Origin: an uncultured Actinomycetes bacterium
Lineage (GTDB): Bacteria; Actinomycetota; Actinomycetes; Nanopelagicales; Nanopelagicaceae
Direction of reading: 5' to 3'
NCBI GenBank assembly: GCA_903897155.1
Contig: CAIUAO010000113.1
Span: 1 to 17,688, forward strand
Length of the DNA: 17,688 nt
Part shown: positions 1-7,712 of the stretch, piece after piece
Numbering within the stretch: position 1 is the stretch's first letter
Layout: the number at the start of each line of letters is the position of its first letter
Made by a program: the position numbers and the translations under genes
Notes under the pieces: generated by a model
Databases searched by the model: none
Seen by the model: the letters and a program-made list of their open reading frames with translations, nothing else
Told to the model about the DNA's origin: nothing

Positions 1-255
1 GGCTTCACTCCTTCTTCATCTGGCTTTGATGTTCTAGTTGAAGTAGTTGAAGAACTTGGCTCTGATGCATTCGTATATGGAAAACCTGTCGACTCTTCAG
101 TGAAGTTTGCCAATGAGACTGACGAAGGTGCTCAAATAATTGTTCGCTGGGATCCAAAGAATCCTCCTAAGGCTGGTGCAACAGTGACTGTTGAAGCCAT
201 TCCTTCAGCAATTCACTTCTTTGATGCTGTAACAGGAATACGCATAGCCAAGTAA
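1..255 (+). CDS. ABC transporter ATP-binding protein, C-terminal part (UgpC/MsmK-like, partial)
   Basis: The open frame enters from the left edge and ends with TAA, leaving 84 residues of a C-terminus. The visible part has the pattern of the TOBE-type domain that follows the nucleotide-binding domain in carbohydrate-importer ATPases. It shows an E-V-V-E-E-L-G-S segment, a V-R-W-D-P segment near residue 55, and the typical ending H-F-F-D-A-V-T-G-I-R-I. In that family (UgpC, MsmK, MalK) the ATPase energises uptake of sugars or glycerol-3-phosphate and one ATPase can serve several importers. The Walker motifs lie outside the window, so the catalytic part and the substrate cannot be judged. A strong terminator follows the stop, so this gene ends its own transcript and faces icd. 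Confidence 0.82.
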   Translation, partial: GFTPSSSGFDVLVEVVEELGSDAFVYGKPVDSSVKFANETDEGAQIIVRWDPKNPPKAGATVTVEAIPSAIHFFDAVTGIRIAK

Positions 256-266
256 TTAAGATAATT

Positions 267-301
267 AAAAAGCCCCGAGCGTTAATCGCTCGGGGCTTTT
301 T
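267..301. terminator. Bidirectional Rho-independent terminator
   Basis: A perfect 11-bp GC-rich stem (271-281 with 287-297) encloses a TTAAT loop. It is followed by TTTTT on the + strand (297-301) and preceded by AAAAA (267-271), which gives a U-tract on the minus strand. It can therefore stop both the ABC transporter transcript and the icd transcript, which converge here. It is the only convincing intrinsic terminator I see in the window. Confidence 0.93.
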
Positions 302-311
302 ACATTAACAA

Positions 312-1526
312 TTAAGCAAGTGCTTTTTGAAGATTCTCATCAATCGCAGCTAAAAAGTCTTGGGTATTGAGCCATGGAGAATCTTTAGAGATCAAGAAGG
401 CCAAATCCTTTGTCATCTTGCCTGACTCAACGGTTTTAATACAAACAGACTCAAGAGTCTTTGCAAATTGAGCGAGCTCAGCATTGTTATCAAGCTTTGC
501 CCTGTGAGATAAACCTTGTGTCCAGGCGAAGATAGAGGCAATCGGGTTAGTTGATGTCTGCTTACCAGCTTGGTGATCACGGTAGTGACGTGTAACAGTT
601 CCATGTGCTGCCTCTGACTCAACAATCATTCCATCTGGAGTAGTCAGAACTGATGTCATGAGGCCAAGTGAGCCATAGCCTTGAGCGACAGTATCTGACT
701 GAACATCACCGTCGTAGTTCTTACATGCCCAGACATAGCCACCTTCCATACGAAGAGACATTGCAACCATGTCATCAATGAGGCGGTGTTCATACCAAAT
801 GCCTGCAGCCTCAAATTTTGGCTTAAATTCTGCTTCATAAATTTCTTGGAAGATATCTTTGAAACGTCCGTCATACGCCTTCAGAATTGTGTTCTTTGTA
901 GATAGATACACAGGGTACTTTCGTGCTAATCCATAGTTCAGCGATGCACGAGCAAAGTCGCGAATAGAGTCATCGAGGTTATACATCGCCATTGCAACAC
1001 CTGATCCAGGGAAATCAAAGACTGTATGTTCAATAGGAGCAGAACCGTCTTCTGGAACGAAGGTCATTGTGAGCTTTCCTTTACCAGGAACTCTAAAATC
1101 GGTTGCCTTATATTGATCACCAAAGGCGTGACGACCAATAACAATTGGCTTAGTCCACTGAGGAACTAACCGTGGAACGTTAGAGATGATAATTGGCTCG
1201 CGGAAAATAACTCCACCAAGGATGTTTCGGATAGTTCCATTTGGTGATTTCCACATTTTTTTAAGGTTAAATTCTTCAACCCGGGCTTCATCTGGGGTAA
1301 TAGTTGCGCACTTAACCCCAACTCCATGCTTTTGAATGGCATGGGCAGAATCAATAGTTATCTGATCATCAGTTGCATCACGATTTTGGATACTTAAATC
1401 ATAATATTCAAGGTTTACATCTAGATGAGGCAAAATCAACTTATCCTTGATGAACTGCCAGATGATTCGTGTCATCTCATCGCCATCTATTTCAACGACT
1501 GTTCCAGTAACTTTGATTTTGCTCAT
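312..1526 (-). CDS. icd: NADP-dependent isocitrate dehydrogenase
   Basis: The product has 404 residues and oxidatively decarboxylates isocitrate to 2-oxoglutarate in the cytosolic TCA cycle. It belongs to the short, eukaryote-like homodimeric IDH family, not the E. coli Icd type. The isocitrate-binding S-P-N-G-T-I-R-N segment is at 94-101, the catalytic Tyr of Y-K-A-T-D is Y139, and a metal-binding I-D-D-M-V-A segment follows in the middle. A late H-G-T-V-T-R-H-Y-R segment carries the Arg-His pair that binds the 2'-phosphate of NADP in this family. Length is normal. The ATG shares one base with the mdh stop (TAATG) and an AAGGA Shine-Dalgarno lies 6 nt upstream inside mdh, so translation is coupled to mdh. 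It is the last gene of the run before the terminator. Confidence 0.97.
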   Translation of the reverse strand: MSKIKVTGTVVEIDGDEMTRIIWQFIKDKLILPHLDVNLEYYDLSIQNRDATDDQITIDSAHAIQKHGVGVKCATITPDEARVEEFNLKKMWKSPNGTIRNILGGVIFREPIIISNVPRLVPQWTKPIVIGRHAFGDQYKATDFRVPGKGKLTMTFVPEDGSAPIEHTVFDFPGSGVAMAMYNLDDSIRDFARASLNYGLARKYPVYLSTKNTILKAYDGRFKDIFQEIYEAEFKPKFEAAGIWYEHRLIDDMVAMSLRMEGGYVWACKNYDGDVQSDTVAQGYGSLGLMTSVLTTPDGMIVESEAAHGTVTRHYRDHQAGKQTSTNPIASIFAWTQGLSHRAKLDNNAELAQFAKTLESVCIKTVESGKMTKDLAFLISKDSPWLNTQDFLAAIDENLQKALA

Positions 1527-2482
1527 TAGAGGTCCTTCACATCACTTTGTTTGGCACGAACTGCTTCTGCCGCAACCTTCAAAGCATCAACTTCACTGGC
1601 GGTTAGCTTTGTTTCAACAACTTCTTTTATACCCGAGCGACCAATCTTTGCTTCAACACCAAGGTAAACACCCTGAATTCCATATTGACCATCAACCCAT
1701 GCACACACAGGCATGATCTCACCAGAATCTTCAATAACTGCTTTTGCCATACGAGCTGCTGCTGCAGATGGTGCGTAATATGCAGAACCAGTTTTAAGGA
1801 GTGCAACTACTTCAGCGCCACCATTGCGTGTTCGCTCAACTAGATCTGCAATATCAGCTTCAGATAAAAGTGAAGTTAAAGGCTTGCCATTAACTGTGCA
1901 GTGACTTGGAACTGGAACCATTGTTTCACCGTGTGAACCCAAGGTAAGTGTCTTAACCGAGCCGACTGGGACTGCAAGCTTTTCTGCAACAAAGTTTGTG
2001 AAGCGAGCGGTATCAAGCATTCCTGCTTGCCCCATCACTTGGTTATGTGGGAAATTGGTTGCAAGTTGAGTAAGGGCTGTCATCTCATCAAGTGGGTTAG
2101 AAACCACAATGATCACTGCTTTTGGTGAGTGCTTAGCAATATTCTCGGCAACTCCGCGAACAATTCCAGCATTTACGCCGATCAAATCCATACGTGACAT
2201 GCCAGGTTTACGTGGAAGCCCAGCGGTAATGACAACGACATCTGAATTTGCTGTTGCTTCATATCCAGCGCCCTCTGCAGTTGTTGTGGCGCCTACAATC
2301 TTTGTTTCAAAACCTTCAATAGCGCGAGATTGATTCATGTCTAGGGCTAAACCCTCTGACTTGCCTTCAAGAATGTCAGTGAGAACAACAGTATTAAAGA
2401 TGTCATATTCAGCTAAACGCAAAGCTGTCGTAGAGCCATAGAAACCTGCTCCAACAACTGTGACTTTCCCTGACCTGCTCAT
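1526..2482 (-). CDS. mdh: Malate dehydrogenase (LDH-like, NAD-dependent)
   Basis: The product has 318 residues and interconverts malate and oxaloacetate. The Rossmann motif G-A-G-F-Y-G is at 11-16, and Asp36 at the end of the second strand indicates NAD preference. The active-site loop A-G-L-P-R-K-P-G-M-S-R has Arg91 and Arg97. Arg91 is in the position where malate dehydrogenases carry Arg and lactate dehydrogenases carry Gln, so I call MDH, not LDH. The catalytic pair is D157 (in L-D-T-A-R) and H184 (in G-S-H-G-E), with R160 for the substrate carboxylate. A GGGGGAG ribosome site precedes the ATG by a few bases. It is 30 bp after the DUF3017 gene and overlaps icd by one base, which pairs two consecutive TCA-type enzymes on one mRNA. 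Confidence 0.96.
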   Translation of the reverse strand: MSRSGKVTVVGAGFYGSTTALRLAEYDIFNTVVLTDILEGKSEGLALDMNQSRAIEGFETKIVGATTTAEGAGYEATANSDVVVITAGLPRKPGMSRMDLIGVNAGIVRGVAENIAKHSPKAVIIVVSNPLDEMTALTQLATNFPHNQVMGQAGMLDTARFTNFVAEKLAVPVGSVKTLTLGSHGETMVPVPSHCTVNGKPLTSLLSEADIADLVERTRNGGAEVVALLKTGSAYYAPSAAAARMAKAVIEDSGEIMPVCAWVDGQYGIQGVYLGVEAKIGRSGIKEVVETKLTASEVDALKVAAEAVRAKQSDVKDL

Positions 2483-2512
2483 CGCTCCCCCATATGTTTA
2501 ACTAGCCGAACT

Positions 2513-2791
2513 TTACCTCGCATGAGGCAGCACTAATGCCACTACAAAAAGAACAAGGGAAATCAAGACTGGAATGACTAATTCCATTTTGCGCTTCTTT
2601 TCAGTACCAGTGAACTGTACATACGCATAAATCGCTGTGCCTATTGCCACAAGGATTGCGCTCCAGCGCACATGATCAAAGATTCCAAGTGTGACGCCAA
2701 TTACAACTAAACCGATAGAGCCATAGTGCCAGCGCTCTTGGTTTCCAGGAAGAAGTCGAAAATTCAATTTACTTCGACGCCATTTCAACAA
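2513..2791 (-). CDS. DUF3017 small membrane protein
   Basis: The product is a small protein of about 92 residues with a basic N-terminus and three hydrophobic stretches, roughly 24-41, 43-61 and 70-89. A charged K-K-R-K linker lies between the last two. It matches the actinobacterial DUF3017 family in size, topology and place directly after folD. No catalytic motif is visible and the function is unknown. The start is uncertain: no ATG is available at the 5' end, and the longest form starts at a TTG (2791) inside folD, overlapping it by 23 bp. Another TTG lies immediately downstream at codon 2 (2786-2788), and a third at codon 9 gives a shorter protein. Translation is probably coupled to folD. 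Confidence is high that it is a gene, lower for its start. Confidence 0.78.
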   Translation of the reverse strand: MLKWRRSKLNFRLLPGNQERWHYGSIGLVVIGVTLGIFDHVRWSAILVAIGTAIYAYVQFTGTEKKRKMELVIPVLISLVLFVVALVLPHAR

Positions 2792-3602
2792 CGTTCGTCA
2801 GCAGCATCGCCCGTGTCATTGGACCAACACCTCCTGGCATTGGAGCCATGTATCCGGCGACCTCAGCAACACCTGGATGAATATCTCCAAGCAGCCCTTT
2901 ATCTGTGCGAGTAATTCCAACATCCATAACTGTTGCACCTGGCTTGACCATATCTGCTCTCAGCAAATGTGCACTACCGACGGCAGCAATAATGATGTCT
3001 GCTCTCTTTGTGTGGAAAGCAAGATCTTTAGTTCCGGTATGTGTAATTGTCACAGTTGCATCATCACCCCGGCGCGTGAGCATAAGTGCAAGTGGGCGGC
3101 CAACTGTCAAGCCTCGCCCCATAATGACAACCTCACTTGCCTTCGTTGAAATGTTATAGCGGTGAAGTAATTCAAGAATCCCTCGTGGCGTGCAAGGAAG
3201 CGGGGCACTTTCACCAATCACTAGCTTTCCAAGGTTAAGCGGATGCAAGCCATCGGCATCTTTATTGGGATCAATGCTTTCAAGTATTACATTAGCTGAA
3301 ATTCCTTTTGGTAGCGGCAGTTGAACAATATAGCCAGTGCACTCTGGTGAATTATTTAGATCTTTGATTGCTGCTAATACATCAGCCTGTGTTGCAGTTA
3401 CTGGTAAATCAATTCTGATAGATGTGATTCCAACTTCAGCGCAATCTTTATGCTTGCCTCCAACATAAGAATGCGATCCTGGATCATCACCAACAAGCAC
3501 TGTGCCTAAACCAGGCTTAGTAGACATTGCTGCAACTTTTACTGCGAGCTCTTTCTTGATTGCCTCTGCTGTGGCTTTGCCATCAAGAATTTTCGCGCTC
3601 AT
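2769..3602 (-). CDS. folD: Bifunctional methylene-THF dehydrogenase / methenyl-THF cyclohydrolase
   Basis: The product has 277 residues and converts 5,10-methylene-THF to 10-formyl-THF, the formyl donor used by the PurN and PurH encoded just upstream. The catalytic Tyr and Lys are Y46 and K50 in S-Y-V-G-G-K, and V-Q-L-P-L-P lies at 92-97. The D-A-D-G-L-H-P motif has D116, equivalent to the essential Asp of E. coli FolD. A dinucleotide-binding G-R-G-L-T-V-G-R-P segment and a C-terminal P-M-P-G-G-V-G-P-M-T motif complete the family pattern. Length is normal. The gene lies 36 bp after purH and has its own -10 element TAGGAT six bases before the ATG with no Shine-Dalgarno, so a leaderless transcript can start here in addition to read-through from purH. 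Confidence 0.97.
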   Translation of the reverse strand: MSAKILDGKATAEAIKKELAVKVAAMSTKPGLGTVLVGDDPGSHSYVGGKHKDCAEVGITSIRIDLPVTATQADVLAAIKDLNNSPECTGYIVQLPLPKGISANVILESIDPNKDADGLHPLNLGKLVIGESAPLPCTPRGILELLHRYNISTKASEVVIMGRGLTVGRPLALMLTRRGDDATVTITHTGTKDLAFHTKRADIIIAAVGSAHLLRADMVKPGATVMDVGITRTDKGLLGDIHPGVAEVAGYMAPMPGGVGPMTRAMLLTNVVEMASK

Positions 3603-3608
3603 AGCGCA

Positions 3609-3614
3609 ATCCTA
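3609..3614 (-). promoter_or_regulatory. Putative -10 element of folD (leaderless)
   Basis: On the minus strand the 36-bp purH-folD gap contains TAGGAT, then six bases, then the folD ATG. TANNNT boxes are the main actinobacterial -10 consensus, and this spacing would place the transcription start at or next to the start codon. No clear -35 hexamer and no Shine-Dalgarno are visible. The same arrangement recurs at guaB, pcrA and the PIG-L gene. Confidence 0.55.
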
Positions 3615-3638
3615 TCTTTGGCGTTGTTGAACTAAAAA

Positions 3639-5183
3639 CTAAGCGTGTGAGAAGTGGCGCACACCCGTGAAGAACATGGCAATTCCTCCAGCGCGGGCGG
3701 CAGCGATGACTTCCTCATCACGCACGCTCCCACCTGGTTGAACTACTGCGCTCACGCCTGCATCGATCAATATTTGAAGCCCGTCAGCAAATGGAAAAAA
3801 TGCATCACTTGCGGCAACAGATCCAGATGATCGTTCACCCGCGCGTGAAACAGCAAGACGAGCAGAGTCAACGCGATTCACTTGACCCATTCCAACTCCA
3901 ACAGAAGCACCATCATGAGCTAACAAAATTGCGTTACTTTTCACTGCTCGAACTGCTCGCCAGGCAAATTGCAAATCTTTAAGTGTTGCTTCACTGACCT
4001 TATCTCCTGCAACTTGTGTCCATGACGCTATCGAGTCACCAGGTGCATCAATTAGATCGCTATCTTGAACAAGCAGGCCTCCGGAAATCGGACGAATCTC
4101 TACTTGTGGATTGGAGTATTCAGGTAGAACCAGAATACGAATAGAAGGTTTCTTGGAAAGAATTTCAACTGCTCCAGGTGCATAACTTGGGGCGATAACA
4201 ACTTCGGTGAAAATTTCAGATAGCGCTGTTGCCATATCGACGGATACTTCACGGTTAGCAGCAACTACGCCACCAAATGCTGACACAGGATCGCACGCGT
4301 GGGCTTTTGCATAAGCACCAGCAATATTCTTATCTATTGCAATTCCGCAAGGATTTGCATGCTTAATGATTGCAACACATGGGTCGATATGATCATTAGC
4401 AGCACGAATAGCTGCATCAGCATCCGTGTAGTTATTAAATGACATCTCTTTGCCATGTAATTGCTCGGCATCTGCAATTCCTAATTCTGAAGAGGTAACA
4501 CTCTTATACACATTGGCACTCTGATGAGGATTCTCCCCGTAGCGAAGTGGGGCAATGCGCTCCCAAGCAGATGCTTTCCAGTCCTCACTTGCCTCCAAAC
4601 GTTGGCCAAGCCACGTAGCAATCGCAATGTCATATGAAGCCGTCGTACGAAAGGTTTCCATAGCAAGTCGTGCTCGCTCATCTTGTGTGAAGCCTCCAGC
4701 TGTAATTGCAGCATAAATCTGTGGGTATTGCTGTGGGCTAGAAATAACAGCAACAGAGCCATGATTCTTTGCGGCACCACGCAACATCGATGGGCCACCA
4801 ATATCAATCTGTTCGATGCACTCTGCAAAATTATTTGTCGATGCAATTGTTTGAGTAAATGGATAAAGATTAATAACGATCAAATCAAAAGGAGCAATAT
4901 CATGTGATGCAATTGCAGCTAGATGCTCTGGATTGTTTTGATCCGCCAAAATTCCACCATGAATACGTGGGTGCAATGTCTTGATGCGGCCTCCCATCAT
5001 TTCGGGAAATCCTGTGTAATCCTCTACTGCAATAACTTTAATACCAGCGTCTGCAAGCGCCTTAGCCGTTGAACCGGTGGAGAGAATCTCTATACCTGCT
5101 GCGCTCAGCGATTTACCTAATTCGATGAGGCCAGATTTATCGTAAACACTAATAAGGGCTCTACGTATTGGCTTGCGGCTCAC
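3639..5183 (-). CDS. purH: Bifunctional AICAR formyltransferase / IMP cyclohydrolase
   Basis: The product has 514 residues and performs the last two steps of de novo IMP synthesis, formylating AICAR with 10-formyl-THF and closing the ring. The N-terminal MGS-like cyclohydrolase domain shows S-T-G-S-T at 35-39 and R-I-K-T-L-H-P at 66-72. The C-terminal transformylase domain has the Lys-His of I-I-K-H-A-N-P-C-G and the D-P-V-S-A-F-G-G motif that follows it. Length is normal for the family. The start codon is GTG and overlaps the purN stop as GTGA, with AGGA about 6 bases upstream, so the two are coupled. FolD, which makes its cofactor, is encoded next. Confidence 0.97.
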   Translation of the reverse strand: MSRKPIRRALISVYDKSGLIELGKSLSAAGIEILSTGSTAKALADAGIKVIAVEDYTGFPEMMGGRIKTLHPRIHGGILADQNNPEHLAAIASHDIAPFDLIVINLYPFTQTIASTNNFAECIEQIDIGGPSMLRGAAKNHGSVAVISSPQQYPQIYAAITAGGFTQDERARLAMETFRTTASYDIAIATWLGQRLEASEDWKASAWERIAPLRYGENPHQSANVYKSVTSSELGIADAEQLHGKEMSFNNYTDADAAIRAANDHIDPCVAIIKHANPCGIAIDKNIAGAYAKAHACDPVSAFGGVVAANREVSVDMATALSEIFTEVVIAPSYAPGAVEILSKKPSIRILVLPEYSNPQVEIRPISGGLLVQDSDLIDAPGDSIASWTQVAGDKVSEATLKDLQFAWRAVRAVKSNAILLAHDGASVGVGMGQVNRVDSARLAVSRAGERSSGSVAASDAFFPFADGLQILIDAGVSAVVQPGGSVRDEEVIAAARAGGIAMFFTGVRHFSHA

Positions 5184-5749
5184 AACGATCCTGTCTGTGC
5201 ATATTTGTGCAGCACCTCAACAATGAGTGCCCGCTCGGCAATCTTAATACGTTCGTGCAGTACTTCTTCACTATCACCTGGGTTTATAGGCACTTTCACT
5301 TGGTCAATGACCTCGCCGGTATCAACTCCTGCATCAACCCAGTGCACTGTCGTTCCAGTCTCACTTACCCCTGCAGCTAAAGCATCACGGACTGCGTGGG
5401 CTCCTGGAAACTTAGGGAGTAGGGCCGGGTGAGTATTAATCACTTTAAAACGTGCGACAAATGGGGCTGACAAAATCCTCATAAAGCCAACACTTACAAT
5501 CAAATCAGGATTTAACTCTGCAACTTTGCTAAATAGAGCGCTATCCCACTCACTGCGATCAGTTTGCATTGGAATTAAATAGGAATCCACTCCGTATTCT
5601 TTTGCCAGAGCTAGTACCGGTGCATCTTTATCAGAAATTACTCCAAGGATCTGGAGATCAATCTTTTCAGATCTTTGCGCATCTAAAATTGATTGTGCGA
5701 GTGATCCGGCTCCTGATGCCAAAAGTAGAACCCGCTTTTTGCTAGACAT
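5180..5749 (-). CDS. purN: Phosphoribosylglycinamide formyltransferase
   Basis: The product has 189 residues and transfers the formyl group of 10-formyl-THF to GAR, an early step of purine synthesis. The phosphate-binding loop S-G-A-G-S is at 12-16. The catalytic triad expected from E. coli PurN is present: N105 and H107 in I-N-T-H-P-A-L-L-P, and D143 in V-D-A-G-V-D-T-G. The residue after the G-S of the loop is Leu, where E. coli has Asn. As far as I recall, Leu is usual in actinobacterial PurN, so I do not treat it as a defect. The ATG overlaps the end of the DUF6350 gene by 8 bp and a GAGG sequence lies about 8 bases upstream. Confidence 0.96.
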   Translation of the reverse strand: MSSKKRVLLLASGAGSLAQSILDAQRSEKIDLQILGVISDKDAPVLALAKEYGVDSYLIPMQTDRSEWDSALFSKVAELNPDLIVSVGFMRILSAPFVARFKVINTHPALLPKFPGAHAVRDALAAGVSETGTTVHWVDAGVDTGEVIDQVKVPINPGDSEEVLHERIKIAERALIVEVLHKYAQTGSL

Positions 5750-6827
5750 TCTTCTGCCTCATCTTTTGAATGAGGGCTGGGATATAGAAAGAAGAGACAA
5801 GCGCTGCAACATAGCTAATCCCTATAACTGCGGTAAATCTTCCCCACATAATTCCAACAGGCTTAAGTTGGGGTGTAAATAGCTCCCCTGATGCAAGATA
5901 AGAAATGATTAAAATTACTGCAATAAAACCTGCGCCACTTTGTAGAGCTTGAATATTTTTCTTTGCAAAATCACCCTTGCTGCGCCATACAAGAATGAAA
6001 AAAACTATAAAGAAAATTGGCCATAGAGCTATTCCGTAATTAAAGACTTGATTCTTTCCTGCTGGAAGTGCACTGAGAACGGGAATGGCAGAAATTGCGC
6101 TTAAGTCAAAGTGGGATGGTGAGATATTTGTATGAGCACCAAAAGTAAAACCCGTGCCAGTTAGGTAGCTAAGACAAGCAAGGGCAATATTTGGAATATA
6201 AAGAATCTGTATGAGCGTATATAAAACCCCACCGATAATTCCTGGGGTTATAACAATTTCTAGACTCTTCAAAACACTCCAGTGCGATGCAAGTGAAAAG
6301 GCAAAAACCAGAGATGCCACACCCCAGAAGAATGTAAAAAGGTATGCAGTAAATTTAAAATATCGAAGTTTTTCACTCTTGAGTGGTGTTGTTGCAATAA
6401 TCGCAATAATAAAGGCAAACAGTGGAGCCAAATAAAGGCTTGCAGAAATATGAGCTGAGTGAGAAGCAAGTGCTAGCAACTCTGAGATCACTGCATACCA
6501 GCTAGCTAAAAATATTCTTGCTCCGATTGCTTTCTTAAATACTTCTGCAACCGCTGGGTAACTCCGGCGAAGTGCCCAGATCGGAAAAATAACTGCAAGA
6601 AGTGGAAGTACGGTTAACGCACCATGTGAAGCTCCGTGGATATGTAGCGGAACTAAATGACCGCCAAGCCAAAGCCAAACAGAAGCTCTTATGGGATCAG
6701 ATGTATTTCCAGTATCCGCGCCTGCTGTTGCCCACGCAAAGAGTGAAATAAAGACCAGCGGGAACAAGATAAGTGCCACGCTACGCAATGCTTGCCTGAG
6801 TGAGACAGCTAGCGCGCGTGAAAGCAT
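5742..6827 (-). CDS. DUF6350 family multi-pass membrane protein
   Basis: The product has 361 residues and is very hydrophobic, with about eight or nine predicted membrane segments (near 17-35, 71-86, 103-122, 128-148, 157-180, 190-222, 265-285, 296-313 and 332-355). A soluble loop around 225-258 contains G-T-G-F-T-F-G-A-H-T and A-I-P-V-L-S-A-L-P, which resembles the conserved loop of the actinobacterial DUF6350 family. In that group the gene usually sits between sucD and purN, as here. There is no ATPase, permease or enzyme signature that I can name, and the function is unknown. It starts 3 bp after sucD and overlaps purN by 8 bp, so it is firmly inside the operon. Confidence 0.8.
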   Translation of the reverse strand: MLSRALAVSLRQALRSVALILFPLVFISLFAWATAGADTGNTSDPIRASVWLWLGGHLVPLHIHGASHGALTVLPLLAVIFPIWALRRSYPAVAEVFKKAIGARIFLASWYAVISELLALASHSAHISASLYLAPLFAFIIAIIATTPLKSEKLRYFKFTAYLFTFFWGVASLVFAFSLASHWSVLKSLEIVITPGIIGGVLYTLIQILYIPNIALACLSYLTGTGFTFGAHTNISPSHFDLSAISAIPVLSALPAGKNQVFNYGIALWPIFFIVFFILVWRSKGDFAKKNIQALQSGAGFIAVILIISYLASGELFTPQLKPVGIMWGRFTAVIGISYVAALVSSFYIPALIQKMRQKNV

Positions 6828-6830
6828 TAT

Positions 6831-7712
6831 TTATCCCTTAAGAAGTGCGCGCATCAGCGCGGCGGTTTCACTTGGAGTTTTCCCAACTTTAACACCGGCG
6901 GCTTCAAGAGCAACCTTTTTTCCTTCAGCAGTTCCAGATGATCCAGAAACAATCGCTCCTGCATGGCCCATCGTTTTTCCTTCAGGTGCGGTGAAGCCTG
7001 CAACATAGCCGACAACTGGCTTAGTGACATATTCTGAAATAAATGCCGCAGCGCGCTCTTCTGCATCTCCGCCAATCTCACCAATCATCACAATTGCATC
7101 GGTATCTGGGTCATCTTGAAATGCTTTAAGGCAGTCGATGTGAGTTGTTCCAATGATTGGATCTCCACCAATTCCTACTGCTGTACTAAAACCAAAATCA
7201 CGAAGCTCATACATCATTTGGTAAGTCAATGTTCCTGACTTTGAAACTAAACCAATTCGTCCTGGACCGGTGATATCACCAGGAATGATTCCTATATTAG
7301 ATAGTCCTGGGCTAATAAGTCCTGGGCAGTTTGGACCAATCAAACGAGTTGTTCCCTTTGCGACTGCGTGCGCATAGAAAGCGGCCGAATCATGTACTGG
7401 AATTCCCTCAGTAATGACTACACATAATGGCAATGCAGCAGCAATAGCGTCCATAACTGCAGCTTTTGCAAACTTTGGGGGGACGAAAACAACAGATGCA
7501 TTTGCTCCTGTTGCTGCGACTGCTTCAGCAACGGTATTAAAGACAGGCAATGTCTTACCTTCAATCTCAACACTTTGCCCACCTTTTCCAGGTGTAACGC
7601 CACCCACAATATTTGTGCCGTACTTAATCATGCGCGCTGTGTGTTTAGTTCCCTCAGAACCTGTCATTCCTTGGACTAGGACTTTGGTCTGCTTATTAAT
7701 AAAAATTGCCAT
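6831..7712 (-). CDS. sucD: Succinyl-CoA synthetase (ADP-forming), alpha subunit
   Basis: The product has 293 residues and is the CoA-binding and phosphorylated subunit of the TCA-cycle enzyme that converts succinyl-CoA to succinate with formation of ATP or GTP. The CoA-binding region is at the N-terminus (V-Q-G-M-T-G-S-E-G-T). The active-site histidine that carries the phosphate is H250 in T-M-G-H-A-G-A-I-V-S-G. Other family landmarks are I-G-P-N-C-P-G and G-I-G-G-D-P-I-I-G-T. Length is normal. Its ATG follows the sucC stop with no gap (TAAATG), matching the need for equal amounts of the two subunits. Confidence 0.97.
   Translation of the reverse strand: MAIFINKQTKVLVQGMTGSEGTKHTARMIKYGTNIVGGVTPGKGGQSVEIEGKTLPVFNTVAEAVAATGANASVVFVPPKFAKAAVMDAIAAALPLCVVITEGIPVHDSAAFYAHAVAKGTTRLIGPNCPGLISPGLSNIGIIPGDITGPGRIGLVSKSGTLTYQMMYELRDFGFSTAVGIGGDPIIGTTHIDCLKAFQDDPDTDAIVMIGEIGGDAEERAAAFISEYVTKPVVGYVAGFTAPEGKTMGHAGAIVSGSSGTAEGKKVALEAAGVKVGKTPSETAALMRALLKG

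Noticed and set aside
5690..5720. Leu instead of Asn after the G-S of the PurN phosphate loop, as a sign of a defective enzyme
   Set aside because: As far as I recall, actinobacterial PurN normally has Leu here, and the catalytic N105, H107 and D143 are all present.
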